Assembly (NCBI GenBank): GCA_035651635.1
Contig: DASRFK010000011.1
Span: 19,855 to 83,854 of the forward strand
Length of the DNA stretch: 64,000 nucleotides
Direction of reading: 5' to 3'
Source: JANXQE01 sp035651635
GTDB taxonomy: Bacteria; Verrucomicrobiota; Verrucomicrobiia; Limisphaerales; UBA8199
Of the stretch, positions 16,133-25,173 are shown one piece after another. A program made the translations under genes and the position numbers. The first letter of the stretch is position 1. Each line of letters begins with the position of its first letter. The notes beneath the pieces were generated by a model. The model saw nothing but the letters and a program-made list of their open reading frames with translations, ran no database searches and had not been told where the DNA came from.

Positions 16133-16849
16133 ATGATACAAGAGTTCACTGCGTCGGATGGCGCGATTTTAATCGACAAACCGGCTGGGCCGACGTCGCA
16201 CGACGTGGTCGATGCGATCCGGCGGCAGTTCAATATCAAGAAGGTTGGCCATTGCGGCACACTGGATCCGAATGCGACTGGCTTGCTCATTATCGTGCTC
16301 GGACGTGGAACCAAACTGTCCGAGAAACTCATGTCCGATGACAAGGTGTACGCAGGGACAGTCAAGTTTGGAGAAGCCACGGCGAGTTACGATGCGGATG
16401 GCGAATTGCTCTCGTCGCTGCCAGTCCCGCCTTTAACACTGGACGAGCTAAACCAGGTGGCAGCGGAGTTTGTGGGCGACCAGATGCAAACCCCGCCGAT
16501 GGTCTCGGCTGTAAAGATCGGTGGCGTCCCTCTGTATAAACTCGCGCGGAAAGGAGTCGAAGTCGCGCGCGAGGCGCGGCTGATCCATATTTACCGATTC
16601 CGTTTCAGCTCGTATGAAGAGCCGATTGGGGCCTTCGAGCTGGCTTGCACCAAAGGAACCTATGTGCGCAGCGTAGCCCATGAAATGGGCCAGAAGCTTG
16701 GTTGCGGCGCGCATCTGGCGACGTTGCGCCGAGTGCGTTCGGGGAAGTTTGACGTCGCTCGGGCGACAGAATTTGAGGAAGTCCTGAAGCTCTCCAGCCG
16801 TGAGTTGGAGAAGCTGATTATCCCGTTCTTGAAACTCTCAGGTGCCTAG
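16133..16849 (+). CDS. truB: tRNA pseudouridine(55) synthase
   Basis: 238 aa. Contains the TruB signature VGHCGTLDPNATGLL with catalytic D45, the N-terminal GAILIDKPAGPTSHDVV, and the later TPPMVSAVKIGGVPLYKLARKG and CTKGTYVRSVAHEMGQKLGCGAHLATLRR. Converts U55 in the T-loop of tRNAs to pseudouridine. The C-terminal PUA domain seen in E. coli is short or lacking, as in many bacteria. Followed by ribF as in the usual gene order. Confidence 0.96.
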   Translation: MIQEFTASDGAILIDKPAGPTSHDVVDAIRRQFNIKKVGHCGTLDPNATGLLIIVLGRGTKLSEKLMSDDKVYAGTVKFGEATASYDADGELLSSLPVPPLTLDELNQVAAEFVGDQMQTPPMVSAVKIGGVPLYKLARKGVEVAREARLIHIYRFRFSSYEEPIGAFELACTKGTYVRSVAHEMGQKLGCGAHLATLRRVRSGKFDVARATEFEEVLKLSSRELEKLIIPFLKLSGA

Positions 16850-16872
16850 CCCGGGCGCGAAGCGGCCTACCT

Positions 16873-16964
16873 ATGAAGTTCCCCAGAGATTCAGGGCGAC
16901 CACAGATGGGAATCGCCCATGAACTTCCCCCCGATTCAAGGCGACCACAGATGGGAAATCCGAG
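16873..16964 (+). repeat. 46-base tandem duplication before ribF
   Basis: Two adjacent imperfect copies: 16873-16918 begins ATGAAGTTCCCC and 16919-16964 begins ATGAACTTCCCC; both share GGCGACCACAGATGGGAA. The duplication provides two false start codons in front of ribF. It resembles dispersed ACCACAGATGG-type extragenic repeats. Confidence 0.75.
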
Positions 16965-16999
16965 ATTTGCGGCTTTCAATTAACCGTGAGACGAGGCCG

Positions 17000-17923
17000 G
17001 TGAAAACAATTCAAGATCCGTCAGAAGTGCGTCAGACCGGGCGCCGAGTGTGTCTGGCGCTGGGTTTTTTCGATGGCGTACATCTCGGGCACCAACAAAT
17101 CCTGCGCCAGACTACAACTGCTGCGCGCCAGCACGATGCGGTGGCCTTGATTGTCACCTTCGATCGGCATCCCAACACAGTGGTGGCGCCGAATCGAGCG
17201 CCGGCTCTGATTTATCCTTTGTCGCAGAAATTGCGCGTGATTGAATCTCTCGGGGTGGACTTCACCCTGCTGCTTCATTTTGATAAATCTTTTAGCGAGC
17301 GCAGCGGGGAAGAGTTTGTTCGCAGCCTGGCGCTCGAGGCAGGTCCGATCCGAAGCGTGTGTGTGGGGGCCAATTTCGTTTTCGGGCATAAACGCAGCGG
17401 CAATGTCGAGCTACTGCGCAAGCTGGGAAACGAGCTGAATTTCAACGTGCAGGCTCTGGCTGCCGTTTCCCTGGACGGAAAAGCCGTCAGCAGCACTCGC
17501 ATTCGTGAGGCGATCAGCACCGGCAAACTCGATGCCGCCGGACAAATGCTTGGCCGCGTCTATTCGCTGGTGGGAATGGTAATGGCCGGGGATAAAATGG
17601 GGCGGCAACTTGGTTTTCCCACAGCCAATCTCGAAGTGGGCGGTCTGGTGCTTCCACCAACTGGCGTTTATGCGGCTCAGGCCAGGACCGCGGGCAAGCT
17701 GCACCGGGCCGTCGTCAATATCGGTTCGCGCCCGACCCTGCAAAATCCCACACCCGAACTTCGGGTCGAAGCGCACTTGCTCGGCTTTACAGGCGACCTT
17801 TATGGCCAGGAATTGGAGCTATTCTTCGTCGAAAAATTGCGTGACGAAGAAAAGTTCCCCTCCCTGGCGGCGCTGCGCGAGCAAATCGCGCGGGATATTT
17901 CGGAGGCTCAGCTTAGGTTCTAA
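17000..17923 (+). CDS. ribF: Bifunctional riboflavin kinase / FAD synthetase
   Basis: 307 aa from the GTG at 17000, preferred over the ATG at 16919 because the extra 27 codons come from a tandem repeat and RibF proteins normally begin close to this point. N-terminal adenylyltransferase: LALGFFDGVHLGHQQIL and a later SSTRIREAISTG; C-terminal kinase: GDKMGRQLGFPTANLEV, PPTGVYAAQA, VEAHLLGFTGDLYGQELELFFVEKLRDEEKF. Makes FMN then FAD. Last gene of the nusA-to-ribF block. Confidence 0.94.
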   Translation: MKTIQDPSEVRQTGRRVCLALGFFDGVHLGHQQILRQTTTAARQHDAVALIVTFDRHPNTVVAPNRAPALIYPLSQKLRVIESLGVDFTLLLHFDKSFSERSGEEFVRSLALEAGPIRSVCVGANFVFGHKRSGNVELLRKLGNELNFNVQALAAVSLDGKAVSSTRIREAISTGKLDAAGQMLGRVYSLVGMVMAGDKMGRQLGFPTANLEVGGLVLPPTGVYAAQARTAGKLHRAVVNIGSRPTLQNPTPELRVEAHLLGFTGDLYGQELELFFVEKLRDEEKFPSLAALREQIARDISEAQLRF

Positions 17924-17991
17924 AACCTCCCGCCTGTTTTGAACGCATTTTCTGGTTTTTCTGTCCATCGGTCTATAAGATTGGAAGACTG

Positions 17992-18981
17992 ATGAATACA
18001 GGAATCAGCGCGATTAATGAGGCGGTGCAAGGGGCCGGAGCATTCGTGCGGCCCCTGTTTGCAGAATTGGCCAAAGTCATTGTTGGCCAAACGTACTTAG
18101 TCGAGCGGCTGGCGATCGGCTTGCTCGCGAACGGGCATGTTTTGCTCGAAGGTGTGCCGGGGCTGGCCAAAACGCTTTCGGTAAAGTCATTGGCCAATTG
18201 TCTCAACGTTAAATTTTCACGGCTGCAATTCACCCCGGACATGTTGCCGGCGGACGTGATTGGCACGCAGATATACAACCCTCAGTCGGGCGCGTTTACC
18301 ACGCGCAAAGGACCTGTCTTCGCCAACCTGGTTCTGGCCGATGAAATCAATCGGGCTCCAGCCAAAGTCCAGAGCGCCCTGCTCGAAGCGATGCAGGAAC
18401 GACAGGTCACCATTGGTGAGCAGACTTTCCGGCTGGAAGAGCCATTCCTGGTTTTGGCGACTCAGAATCCGATCGAACAGGAAGGGACTTACCCGCTGCC
18501 TGAGGCTCAGGTCGATCGTTTCATGCTCAAGCTCCGGATTGGGTATCCGCAAAAAGCCGAGGAACGCCAAATTCTGGACCTGATGGCTCGCACTTCGGGA
18601 ACGCCCGAAGCCCGACCGGTGGTGGAACCGGCGGACATCCTCAAAGCCCGCCAGGTCATCAACGACATCTATGTCGATGACAAGGTGAAAGACTACATCG
18701 TCGATTTGGTTTGCGCGACGCGCGATCCTGAATCCTATAAGATCCAGGTAAAAGAATTCATTCAGCTCGGCGCTTCTCCGCGTGCTACGATTTCGTTGAC
18801 CCTGGCAGCTAAAGCTTATGCCTTCCTGCGCGGCCGCGGCTACGTCACCCCTCAAGATGTGAAGAGCATCGGGATGGACGTCCTGCGCCACCGCGTGGCC
18901 ATCACCTATGAGGCCGAGGCCGAGGAAAAAACGAGCGAGACGGTGATTCAGAAAATTTTCGACGAACTGCCCGTTCCTTAA
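17992..18981 (+). CDS. MoxR-family AAA+ ATPase
   Basis: 329 aa. Walker A EGVPGLAKT, Walker B LVLADEINRAPAK, sensor-1 VLATQNPIEQEGTYPLPEAQVDRFMLKL, and the C-terminal lid domain. MoxR ATPases act as chaperones for VWA-domain partners; the following genes encode a DUF58 protein and two VWA (Bat) proteins, the standard partner set. Likely first gene of the bat operon. Confidence 0.95.
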   Translation: MNTGISAINEAVQGAGAFVRPLFAELAKVIVGQTYLVERLAIGLLANGHVLLEGVPGLAKTLSVKSLANCLNVKFSRLQFTPDMLPADVIGTQIYNPQSGAFTTRKGPVFANLVLADEINRAPAKVQSALLEAMQERQVTIGEQTFRLEEPFLVLATQNPIEQEGTYPLPEAQVDRFMLKLRIGYPQKAEERQILDLMARTSGTPEARPVVEPADILKARQVINDIYVDDKVKDYIVDLVCATRDPESYKIQVKEFIQLGASPRATISLTLAAKAYAFLRGRGYVTPQDVKSIGMDVLRHRVAITYEAEAEEKTSETVIQKIFDELPVP

Positions 18982-19097
18982 GTGCGGAGTGCGGAAGGCG
19001 GAGTGCAGAATGTCCAAAGGAGCCCAGTGAAATTTCGATGAACGAGGCATTCAATACTCATCCAGTTGGCTCATTCCGCATTCCGGACTCCGCTCTT
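18982..19097. repeat. Intergenic inverted repeat between moxR and DUF58 genes
   Basis: GTGCGGAGTGCGGAAGGCGG just after moxR is roughly complementary to CATTCCGCATTCCGGACTCC at about 19073-19092, giving a long imperfect stem. A related string (ACTCCGCATTTCGCATTCCG) recurs before batA near 20775-20795. Looks like a dispersed extragenic repeat inside the operon. Confidence 0.5.
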
Positions 19098-19127
19098 GTC
19101 ACTCGCCCCTCATCACTCGCCACTTAA

Positions 19128-20081
19128 ATGATTCCTCGCGAGATTCTTAAAAAAATTCGCCAGATCGAGATCCGGACCAACCGGCTGGTCACCGAAAGCC
19201 TGGCCGGTCAGTACCACAGCGTCTTTAAGGGGCAAGGGATGAACTTTGAGGAGGTTCGAGAGTACCAACCGGGCGACGAAGTCCGCTCGATCGATTGGAA
19301 TGTGACCGCGCGGATGAATCATCCGTTCATCAAGAAGTTTGTCGAGGAACGCGAGCTGACGCTGATGCTCACCGTGGACGTCAGCGCCTCGGGATTATTC
19401 GGTTCGCGCGATCAATCCAAACGGGAGTTGGCAGCCGAAATTGCCTCGGTGCTGGCCTTCTCCGCAATCCGCAACAACGACAAAGTAGGCCTGATCCTGT
19501 TCAGTGACGAGATCGAGAAGTTCATTCCGCCGCGCAAAGGACGGCGGCACGTATTGCGCGTGATTCGAGAGGTATTGTTTTTCGAGCCGGAGGGCCGGGG
19601 CACCAACCTGGATGGCGCCCTTGAGTTCCTGCTGCGCGTTACCCCCCACAAAGCGATTGCGGTGGTGATCTCCGATTTTTTGGGCGGTCCGGCCAGTTCG
19701 GCAAGGCCGGGGCGCAAAAGCCGCCCATCGATGATGTTGTTGGAATCGCTGGCGCAAGCCTCCCAACCCATGCTGCGCCACGCCAACCGCCGGCATGACG
19801 TCGTAGCCGTTCACATCACCGATCCCTACGAATTGCAATTGCCAGCCCTCGGGCGCCTCGTTTTGCAAGATGCGGAAACCGGCGAGATCGTCGAAGTTAA
19901 TACCGGGGATGAACGGAACCGAGATTCTTTTGCGAAACGACAGGCAAAAGCGCAACAGGATTTGGCCCGCTTGTTTCGCTCGGCCGGGATTGATGCGATC
20001 CAGTTGCGCACGGATCAGCCGTACGCAGCCGAGCTCGGGCGGTTTTTTGAAAAACGCGAAAAACGGCGACTGCGCGGCTAG
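19128..20081 (+). CDS. DUF58 domain protein
   Basis: 317 aa. Signature segment LAGQYHSVFKGQGMNFEEVREYQPGDEVRSIDWNVTARMNHPFIKKFVEERELTL, then a degenerate VWA-like fold with SVDVSASGLFGS in place of the MIDAS DxSxS motif. DUF58 proteins are fixed partners of MoxR ATPases in envelope-stress or assembly complexes. Follows moxR by about 145 bases and precedes a membrane protein by 8 bases. Confidence 0.93.
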   Translation: MIPREILKKIRQIEIRTNRLVTESLAGQYHSVFKGQGMNFEEVREYQPGDEVRSIDWNVTARMNHPFIKKFVEERELTLMLTVDVSASGLFGSRDQSKRELAAEIASVLAFSAIRNNDKVGLILFSDEIEKFIPPRKGRRHVLRVIREVLFFEPEGRGTNLDGALEFLLRVTPHKAIAVVISDFLGGPASSARPGRKSRPSMMLLESLAQASQPMLRHANRRHDVVAVHITDPYELQLPALGRLVLQDAETGEIVEVNTGDERNRDSFAKRQAKAQQDLARLFRSAGIDAIQLRTDQPYAAELGRFFEKREKRRLRG

Positions 20082-20089
20082 AGAATACG

Positions 20090-20701
20090 ATGGTTAAGAG
20101 TTCGACCAACGCAATTGCGACCGCCGCCGGCACAAGCACCAACGCGCTGCGCGACATAAAGCCACCGGTCGAAATTCCCAGCGGCTGGGCATGGGTCCTT
20201 TGGTTGTTCGGAGCGCTGGCCCTGGCGGCGCTCGGTCTCTGGCTCTGGAAATACTGGAAAGCCCAACGAGCCCGGGTCCTCATTACACCACCGGTTCCAG
20301 CCCACCTCCGAGCGAAACAAAGACTTGCCGACGCCCTCGCGCTGATTGGCCAGCCAAAGGAATTCTGCATTGCGGTTTCGGATACGCTGCGTTGGTACCT
20401 GGAAGAGCGGTTTGACTTTCGGGCGCCGGAACGCACCACCGAGGAATTCCTAAACGAATTGAGGGCGACCACACTGCTGACGCCCGACCAGAAAGAAAGC
20501 CTGGTTGATTTTCTCAATCGTTGCGACCTGGTGAAGTTCGCGAAATACGAACCGCGCGAACCCGAGCTGCGCGATTTGCACGCCTCAGCGGTTCGGCTGG
20601 TGGAAGAAACCGAGCCGATAGCCGGGACCGAGATGGCTCAACAACCGGGCTCTTCAGGAAGTGATACCCGATCACCGGCCTTACAATCGGTCAACAAATG
20701 A
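20090..20701 (+). CDS. Membrane protein of bat operon (DUF4381-like)
   Basis: 203 aa. One membrane span at about residues 30-52 (WAWVLWLFGALALAALGLWLW), then a cytoplasmic part containing FCIAVSDTLRWYLEERFDFRAPERTTEEFLNELR and FLNRCDLVKFAKYEP, typical of the DUF4381/BatD-C-terminal-like proteins between DUF58 and batA genes. The Ser/Pro-rich tail is probably disordered. Confidence 0.75.
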   Translation: MVKSSTNAIATAAGTSTNALRDIKPPVEIPSGWAWVLWLFGALALAALGLWLWKYWKAQRARVLITPPVPAHLRAKQRLADALALIGQPKEFCIAVSDTLRWYLEERFDFRAPERTTEEFLNELRATTLLTPDQKESLVDFLNRCDLVKFAKYEPREPELRDLHASAVRLVEETEPIAGTEMAQQPGSSGSDTRSPALQSVNK

Positions 20702-20801
20702 ACGTCTCAATTCCGCACCCGATGGTTCGCGCCTTGCCGCACCGTAACAAAGCGAAGGAGGGTCCGCACTCCCCACTCCGCATTTCGCATTCCGCACTCA
20801 A

Positions 20802-21800
20802 ATGACTTTCGCCCATCCATGGTTGTTATTGCTGCTGTTGCTGCTGCCGCTGGTGGCGTGGCTCAAGGGCAAACGTGGCCAACCGCCGGCCTTTGTCTAT
20901 TCTTCAATCCAGCTCGTGCGTGGGCTCCTCAGCGTTACGCGAACCCGCTCGGGATCCTTTCTCTGGGCGCTGCGCTGGGCCGCTTTGGCGTTGTTGATCG
21001 TCGCGCTGGCCCAGCCGCGGCTGACCAAAAGTGAAACCAAAGTCACCGCCAGCGGCGTCGATATCGTGGTGGCGCTCGATCTTTCGGGCAGTATGATCTC
21101 CGAAGATTTCGTCCTGCGCGATCAGCGAGTGAACCGGTTCAACATGGCGCGAGCGGTGTTAAAAGGGTTTATCGATCAGCGTCCGAATGACCGCATCGGC
21201 CTGGTGGTGTTTGCGACGGACCCTTACATCGCGACGCCACTGACACTGGACCACGATTTTTTAGTCCAAAACCTGGAACGGTTGCAGATTGGCGCCATCG
21301 ATGAAAATCGCACCGCCATCGGTTCGGCTCTGGCCACGGCCGTAAATCGACTACGCGAGCTCAAGGCCAAGAGCAAAATTGTCATCCTCATGACGGACGG
21401 CCAGAACAATTCCGGCAAGATCGCCCCACTCACCGCCGCCGAGGCGGCCCAGGCTCTGGGCGTGAAAGTCTACACGATTGGTGTGGGCAAGCGCGGGATG
21501 GCCCCGATGCCGGTATTTTTCGGCGGACAACGGGTCGGCGAACGCATGGAACCAGTGGATATCGATGAAGACACGCTGAAAAAAATCGCCGATCTGACCG
21601 GGGGCAAATATTATCGGGCAGACAACACCGAACGCTTCCAGGCCATCTACGCCGAAATCGACAAGCTGGAAAAGACCGAGAAGGAAGTAAGGAAATATTC
21701 CCACCATCGAGAATTGTTCGGCTGGGCGATCACGCCTGGGCTGGGGCTGGTTTTGCTGGAAACCTTGTTGCGAAATACCTTGTTCAGGAGATTGCCATAG
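20802..21800 (+). CDS. batA: BatA-like VWA-domain membrane protein
   Basis: 332 aa. N-terminal membrane hairpin (FAHPWLLLLLLLLPLVAWL, LRWAALALLIVALAQPRL), a von Willebrand factor A domain with MIDAS motif VALDLSGSM, MTDGQNNSGKIAPLTAAEAA, and a C-terminal span (LFGWAITPGLGLVLLETLL). Bat proteins form envelope complexes with MoxR partners, first described for aerotolerance in Bacteroides; exact role here unknown. Confidence 0.92.
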   Translation: MTFAHPWLLLLLLLLPLVAWLKGKRGQPPAFVYSSIQLVRGLLSVTRTRSGSFLWALRWAALALLIVALAQPRLTKSETKVTASGVDIVVALDLSGSMISEDFVLRDQRVNRFNMARAVLKGFIDQRPNDRIGLVVFATDPYIATPLTLDHDFLVQNLERLQIGAIDENRTAIGSALATAVNRLRELKAKSKIVILMTDGQNNSGKIAPLTAAEAAQALGVKVYTIGVGKRGMAPMPVFFGGQRVGERMEPVDIDEDTLKKIADLTGGKYYRADNTERFQAIYAEIDKLEKTEKEVRKYSHHRELFGWAITPGLGLVLLETLLRNTLFRRLP

Positions 21801-21822
21801 TGGTGGTCATGAACTCTTAGCC

Positions 21823-23757
21823 ATGCAATTTGCGGACCGAAACATCCTTGCGCTGCTGCTGGTTTTTCCTCCGGCATTGATTGCCTTCTATTGGTGGTCC
21901 TGGCGCAAGCGCCAGGTGTTGATGACACAGTTCATTCAGGCGCGGCTATTGCCGGGACTGGTCGCAGGCATTTCAACCACGCGCCAAAAGCTCAAGCTGG
22001 CGTGCCTGGTCTTAAGCATCGTTTGCTTAATCGTGGCCCTGGCTCGGCCGCAGTGGGGCTTTACCTGGGAGGAAGTCAAAGTGCGCGGCGTCGATATCGT
22101 CGTGGCCATTGATACGTCCAAAAGCATGCTGGCGGCGGACATCGCGCCGAATCGCTTGGAACGGGCCAAACTCGCCGCCCTCGACCTGATGCAATTGGCC
22201 AAAGCGGATCGGCTCGGTCTAGTGGCGTTTGCGGGCAGTGCGTTCCTCCAATGCCCGCTGACGATCGACGACACCGCTTTTCGCCAAAGTGTCGAAGCGC
22301 TGAACGTGAACATCATTCCCGAGGGCGGCACCGCGCTCGGTGAAGCGATCGACACGGCGCAGACCGCGTTTAAGGAGGGTGATAATCACCGGATTTTAAT
22401 CCTGATGAGCGACGGAGAAGACCAGGATACCGGGGCGCTCGAAGCGGCCCGAAAGGCCGGTGAGGCGGGGATGCGCATTTACACGATCGGCATTGGGACC
22501 GCCGAAGGGGAATTGCTGCCCATCAAGGACGCGCAGGGACATGATGATTACATCCGCGACGAACAGGGCAACGTAGTCAAATCTCACTTGAACGAACGCT
22601 TGTTGCAGCAAATCGCCAGCGCCACTCCCGAGGGTTTTTATCTTCCACTGCGCGGAGCCAAGACCATGGATACGCTGTATGCCGAAGGTTTGGCCAAGCT
22701 GCCAAAATCGGAGCATCAACAGAAGCTGGTGAAGAATTATGAAGAGCGTTATTATTGGCCGTTGGGGTTTGCGATCTTACTGCTCATTATTGAGATGTTA
22801 ATTCCGGAACGCAAACGCGAGCCAAAACCGGCTCCGTCCGCTGGCACCGTGCGAGGAGCGTCCTGGCAAGCAGCGGCGGTGATCGCTTTGTTCGCGCTCG
22901 CTGTGCCGGCCGCCTTGGGCTCGCCTTCCAGTGCTTTGCGCGAGTATAAGACCGGAAAGTACGACCAGGCGCTCAAGGAATATGAGAGGCTGCTGGAGAA
23001 AAACAGCGACGATCCGCGCCTGCATTTCAACGCGGGAACGGCTGCGTACCGGGATCAAAAGTTCGACGAAGCCGCCCGGCAGTTCAACGCCGCCATTGCG
23101 ACTCCAGATCTGAAGCTGCAGGAGTTGGCTTACTACAATCGGGCAAACGCGCAATATTGGCTGGGCGAGAAGAACTCCGATCCGAACAAGCGCACCGATG
23201 CCTGGCAGAAGGCGCTTCAGGATTACGAATCGAGTATGAAACTCAACCCGCAGGACGCCGACGCCAAATTCAACCGCGATTTTGTGAAAAAGCGCCTCGA
23301 ACAACTCAAAGAACAACAGCAGCAACAAAAGAATTCGCAGCAGAACAAATCTGACCAGCAGCAAAACCAGGATCAAAACCAGCAGCAACAACAAAACGAG
23401 CAGTCCAAGCAGGATCAGAAGGATCAGCAGCAACAACAACAACAGCAGCAAGCCCAGGATAAGGGTCAGCAGAACCAGTCACAGCAGCAGAACGCTTCAC
23501 AGCAAAACGAGCAAAAGAAGCAGGACCAACAACAGCAACAGGCCGCCCAGCAGAATCAGCAGCAGCAAAAACAGCAGCCCAGCCGGGCCGCCGAGGAACA
23601 GAAGAATCAGTCGGGAGAAACCAATCAGCAACAATATGCCGCCGGCGAAATGACCCCCGACCAGGCCCGGCAATTATTGGATTCACAAAAGGGGGACGAA
23701 AAAATGTTGCCGATCAAACCGGAAGGCGAACGGCGAAAGCGGCTCAAGGATTGGTAA
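21823..23757 (+). CDS. batB: BatB-like VWA protein fused to TPR and Gln-rich tail (BatB-BatC fusion)
   Basis: 644 aa. Residues 1-330 repeat the BatA plan: N-terminal spans, VWA MIDAS IDTSKSM, LMSDGEDQDTGALEAARKAG, and a membrane span near 310. A second hydrophobic segment near 345-365 precedes TPR repeats (about 370-480: YKTGKYDQALKEYERLL, LHFNAGTAAYRDQKFDEAARQFNAAI). Residues about 490-600 are almost only Gln, Asn, Lys and Asp, and the C-terminus is MTPDQARQLLDSQKGDEKMLPIKPEG, as at the end of BatC proteins. This joins batB and batC in one polypeptide. Confidence 0.9.
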   Translation: MQFADRNILALLLVFPPALIAFYWWSWRKRQVLMTQFIQARLLPGLVAGISTTRQKLKLACLVLSIVCLIVALARPQWGFTWEEVKVRGVDIVVAIDTSKSMLAADIAPNRLERAKLAALDLMQLAKADRLGLVAFAGSAFLQCPLTIDDTAFRQSVEALNVNIIPEGGTALGEAIDTAQTAFKEGDNHRILILMSDGEDQDTGALEAARKAGEAGMRIYTIGIGTAEGELLPIKDAQGHDDYIRDEQGNVVKSHLNERLLQQIASATPEGFYLPLRGAKTMDTLYAEGLAKLPKSEHQQKLVKNYEERYYWPLGFAILLLIIEMLIPERKREPKPAPSAGTVRGASWQAAAVIALFALAVPAALGSPSSALREYKTGKYDQALKEYERLLEKNSDDPRLHFNAGTAAYRDQKFDEAARQFNAAIATPDLKLQELAYYNRANAQYWLGEKNSDPNKRTDAWQKALQDYESSMKLNPQDADAKFNRDFVKKRLEQLKEQQQQQKNSQQNKSDQQQNQDQNQQQQQNEQSKQDQKDQQQQQQQQQAQDKGQQNQSQQQNASQQNEQKKQDQQQQQAAQQNQQQQKQQPSRAAEEQKNQSGETNQQQYAAGEMTPDQARQLLDSQKGDEKMLPIKPEGERRKRLKDW

Positions 23758-23763
23758 TCCGAA

Positions 23764-23879
23764 GGTTTTGGAGTGCGCCGCTTCGCGGCGCTTTTTTGAT
23801 AGAAATACGTCGATCGCGACGAGTTTCGCGGGCCGCTGGTCAGTTCAAAAAGCGGTGCCGAGCACCGCACTCCAAAACG
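23764..23879. repeat. Long inverted repeat between convergent operons
   Basis: GTTTTGGAGTGCG opens the left arm and CGCACTCCAAAAC closes the right; about 35 bases of each arm are complementary. Each arm also holds its own hairpin: GCGCCGCTTCGCGGCGC at about 23775-23791 and GCGGTGCCGAGCACCGC at about 23852-23868. It lies between the convergent bat operon and rplI and may serve as a bidirectional terminator as well as being a dispersed repeat. Confidence 0.8.
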
Positions 23880-23921
23880 CTTCGCGAAATCTTGGCGCCT
23901 CTCGAACTTCCCAAGAGGTCT

Positions 23922-24590
23922 CTACGCCTTTTCAGGCTTGCCAGGTTTTTCGCCTTTGGCGGGACGTTCGGGCTTCGAAGGTCTCTCTCCCTTGGCCACC
24001 GGGCGGGGCTTGCGGTCGCTGGCTTCGGTCTTGCCCTTTTCCGGAGCGGCTTCAGGGCGGCGGCCTCGCTTTTCGGTCCTGGCCTCTTCTCTCCTGGTTT
24101 CAGCAGCCGGGGCGGCCGCCGGCTCCGGGAGCGGCGTGGTGCTTTCGACGCGAACCTTGAGAGTCGAGGTCACGTCCGGATGCAAGCGCAATTCGAGTTC
24201 ATGCTCGCCGAGCGCGCGAATCGGCTGGTCGAGGTGAATCTTTTTCTTGTCCAAGGAAATCTCGAACTGCGTCTTGAGCTGGTCGGCGATCATGCCGGAA
24301 GTCACGGTGCCGAACATTTTGCCATCCTCACCAGTCTTGACGGTGATCACACAGAGCAGCTTGGAAATACTCTTGGCCAGCTCGGCCATGGTGTTGAGTT
24401 CATGCGCTTCGCGCTCGGCGCGGCGTTGTTTGAGCGATTCGAGCCGGCGCTTGTTCGCGCCGGTCAACGGAATCGCCAGCCCCTGCGGAAACAGGTAATT
24501 ACGCGCGTACCCCGCCGCGACCTTCACCTGGTCGGACTCGCCGCCCAACCCAACGATGTTATGAGTGAGAATAACTTCAGTTTTTGCCAT
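23922..24590 (-). CDS. rplI: Ribosomal protein bL9 with long charged C-terminal tail
   Basis: 222 aa from ATG at 24590 (MAKTEVILTHNIVGLGGESDQVKVAAGYARNYLFPQGLA, the bL9 N-terminal signature). The usual protein ends near residue 150 (LHPDVTSTLKVRVES); here about 70 further residues rich in Lys, Glu, Pro, Ala and Arg follow and are predicted disordered. The frame also stays open far upstream through ssb, but that part is not coding for bL9. Last gene of the prs-to-rplI group. Confidence 0.95.
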   Translation of the reverse strand: MAKTEVILTHNIVGLGGESDQVKVAAGYARNYLFPQGLAIPLTGANKRRLESLKQRRAEREAHELNTMAELAKSISKLLCVITVKTGEDGKMFGTVTSGMIADQLKTQFEISLDKKKIHLDQPIRALGEHELELRLHPDVTSTLKVRVESTTPLPEPAAAPAAETRREEARTEKRGRRPEAAPEKGKTEASDRKPRPVAKGERPSKPERPAKGEKPGKPEKA

Positions 24591-24669
24591 AGGTCCAAGA
24601 AATCCAGTTCTTCGAAACGCAACGGTTAATCTAACGAAAGGTCCACGCCCTGACAATATGTAAGAATTG

Positions 24670-25149
24670 TTAAAACGGAACGTCGTCTTCTTCGGCCGGG
24701 GGCGCTTCTGGCTCGCTGGGTTCGGGGCTGCCGGCAACTGGGGCCGAGGAGGGAGCTGTCGCGGCGGCGGCAGGCCGAGGCCGGGCGGAATCTCCGCCTC
24801 CACTATCCCCGGCGCCGCGGGAGTCGATGAACGAAAAACCTTCGAGGACGACCTTGAGCTTGCTCTGCTTCTGGTGCGTGTTCTTGTCCTCCCACTGGTC
24901 GAGCCGGAGGCGACCTTCGACCAGCAGGGGTTTACCCTTTTTAAAGTACTGGGCGATGACCTCCGCCTGGCGGCCGAACGCATCCACGTCCACAAAGGTC
25001 ACTTCTTCTTTAGTCTCGCCGGTCTCGGTTTTCCAGGTTCGATTAATTGCCATGCCGATGCGGGCAATGGCAGTGCCTTTGGGAGTGTACCGCAGCTCCG
25101 GATCGCGGGTAAGATTACCCGCGAGAATGACTCGGTTATAACTGGCCAT
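24670..25149 (-). CDS. ssb: Single-stranded DNA-binding protein
   Basis: 159 aa. OB-fold start MASYNRVILAGNLTRDPELRYTPKGTAIARIGMAINRTW, VTFVDVDAFGRQAEVIAQYFKKG, then an acidic, Pro/Ala-rich linker and the conserved tip EEDDVPF that recruits replication and repair partners. Placed between rpsF and rplI, where rpsR often sits; rpsR is not seen here. Confidence 0.96.
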   Translation of the reverse strand: MASYNRVILAGNLTRDPELRYTPKGTAIARIGMAINRTWKTETGETKEEVTFVDVDAFGRQAEVIAQYFKKGKPLLVEGRLRLDQWEDKNTHQKQSKLKVVLEGFSFIDSRGAGDSGGGDSARPRPAAAATAPSSAPVAGSPEPSEPEAPPAEEDDVPF

Positions 25150-25173
25150 AGGGATCCTTTCTGAGGGGAGGTT

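Noticed and set aside
23290..23640. Repetitive CAG/CAA-rich DNA as a possible repeat array
   Set aside because: It is a continuous coding tract for Gln/Asn/Lys inside the BatB-like protein, with no spacer structure.
24591..24995. N-terminal extension of bL9 through ssb
   Set aside because: The frame is open but low-complexity and antisense-like in composition; bL9 signature starts at 24590.
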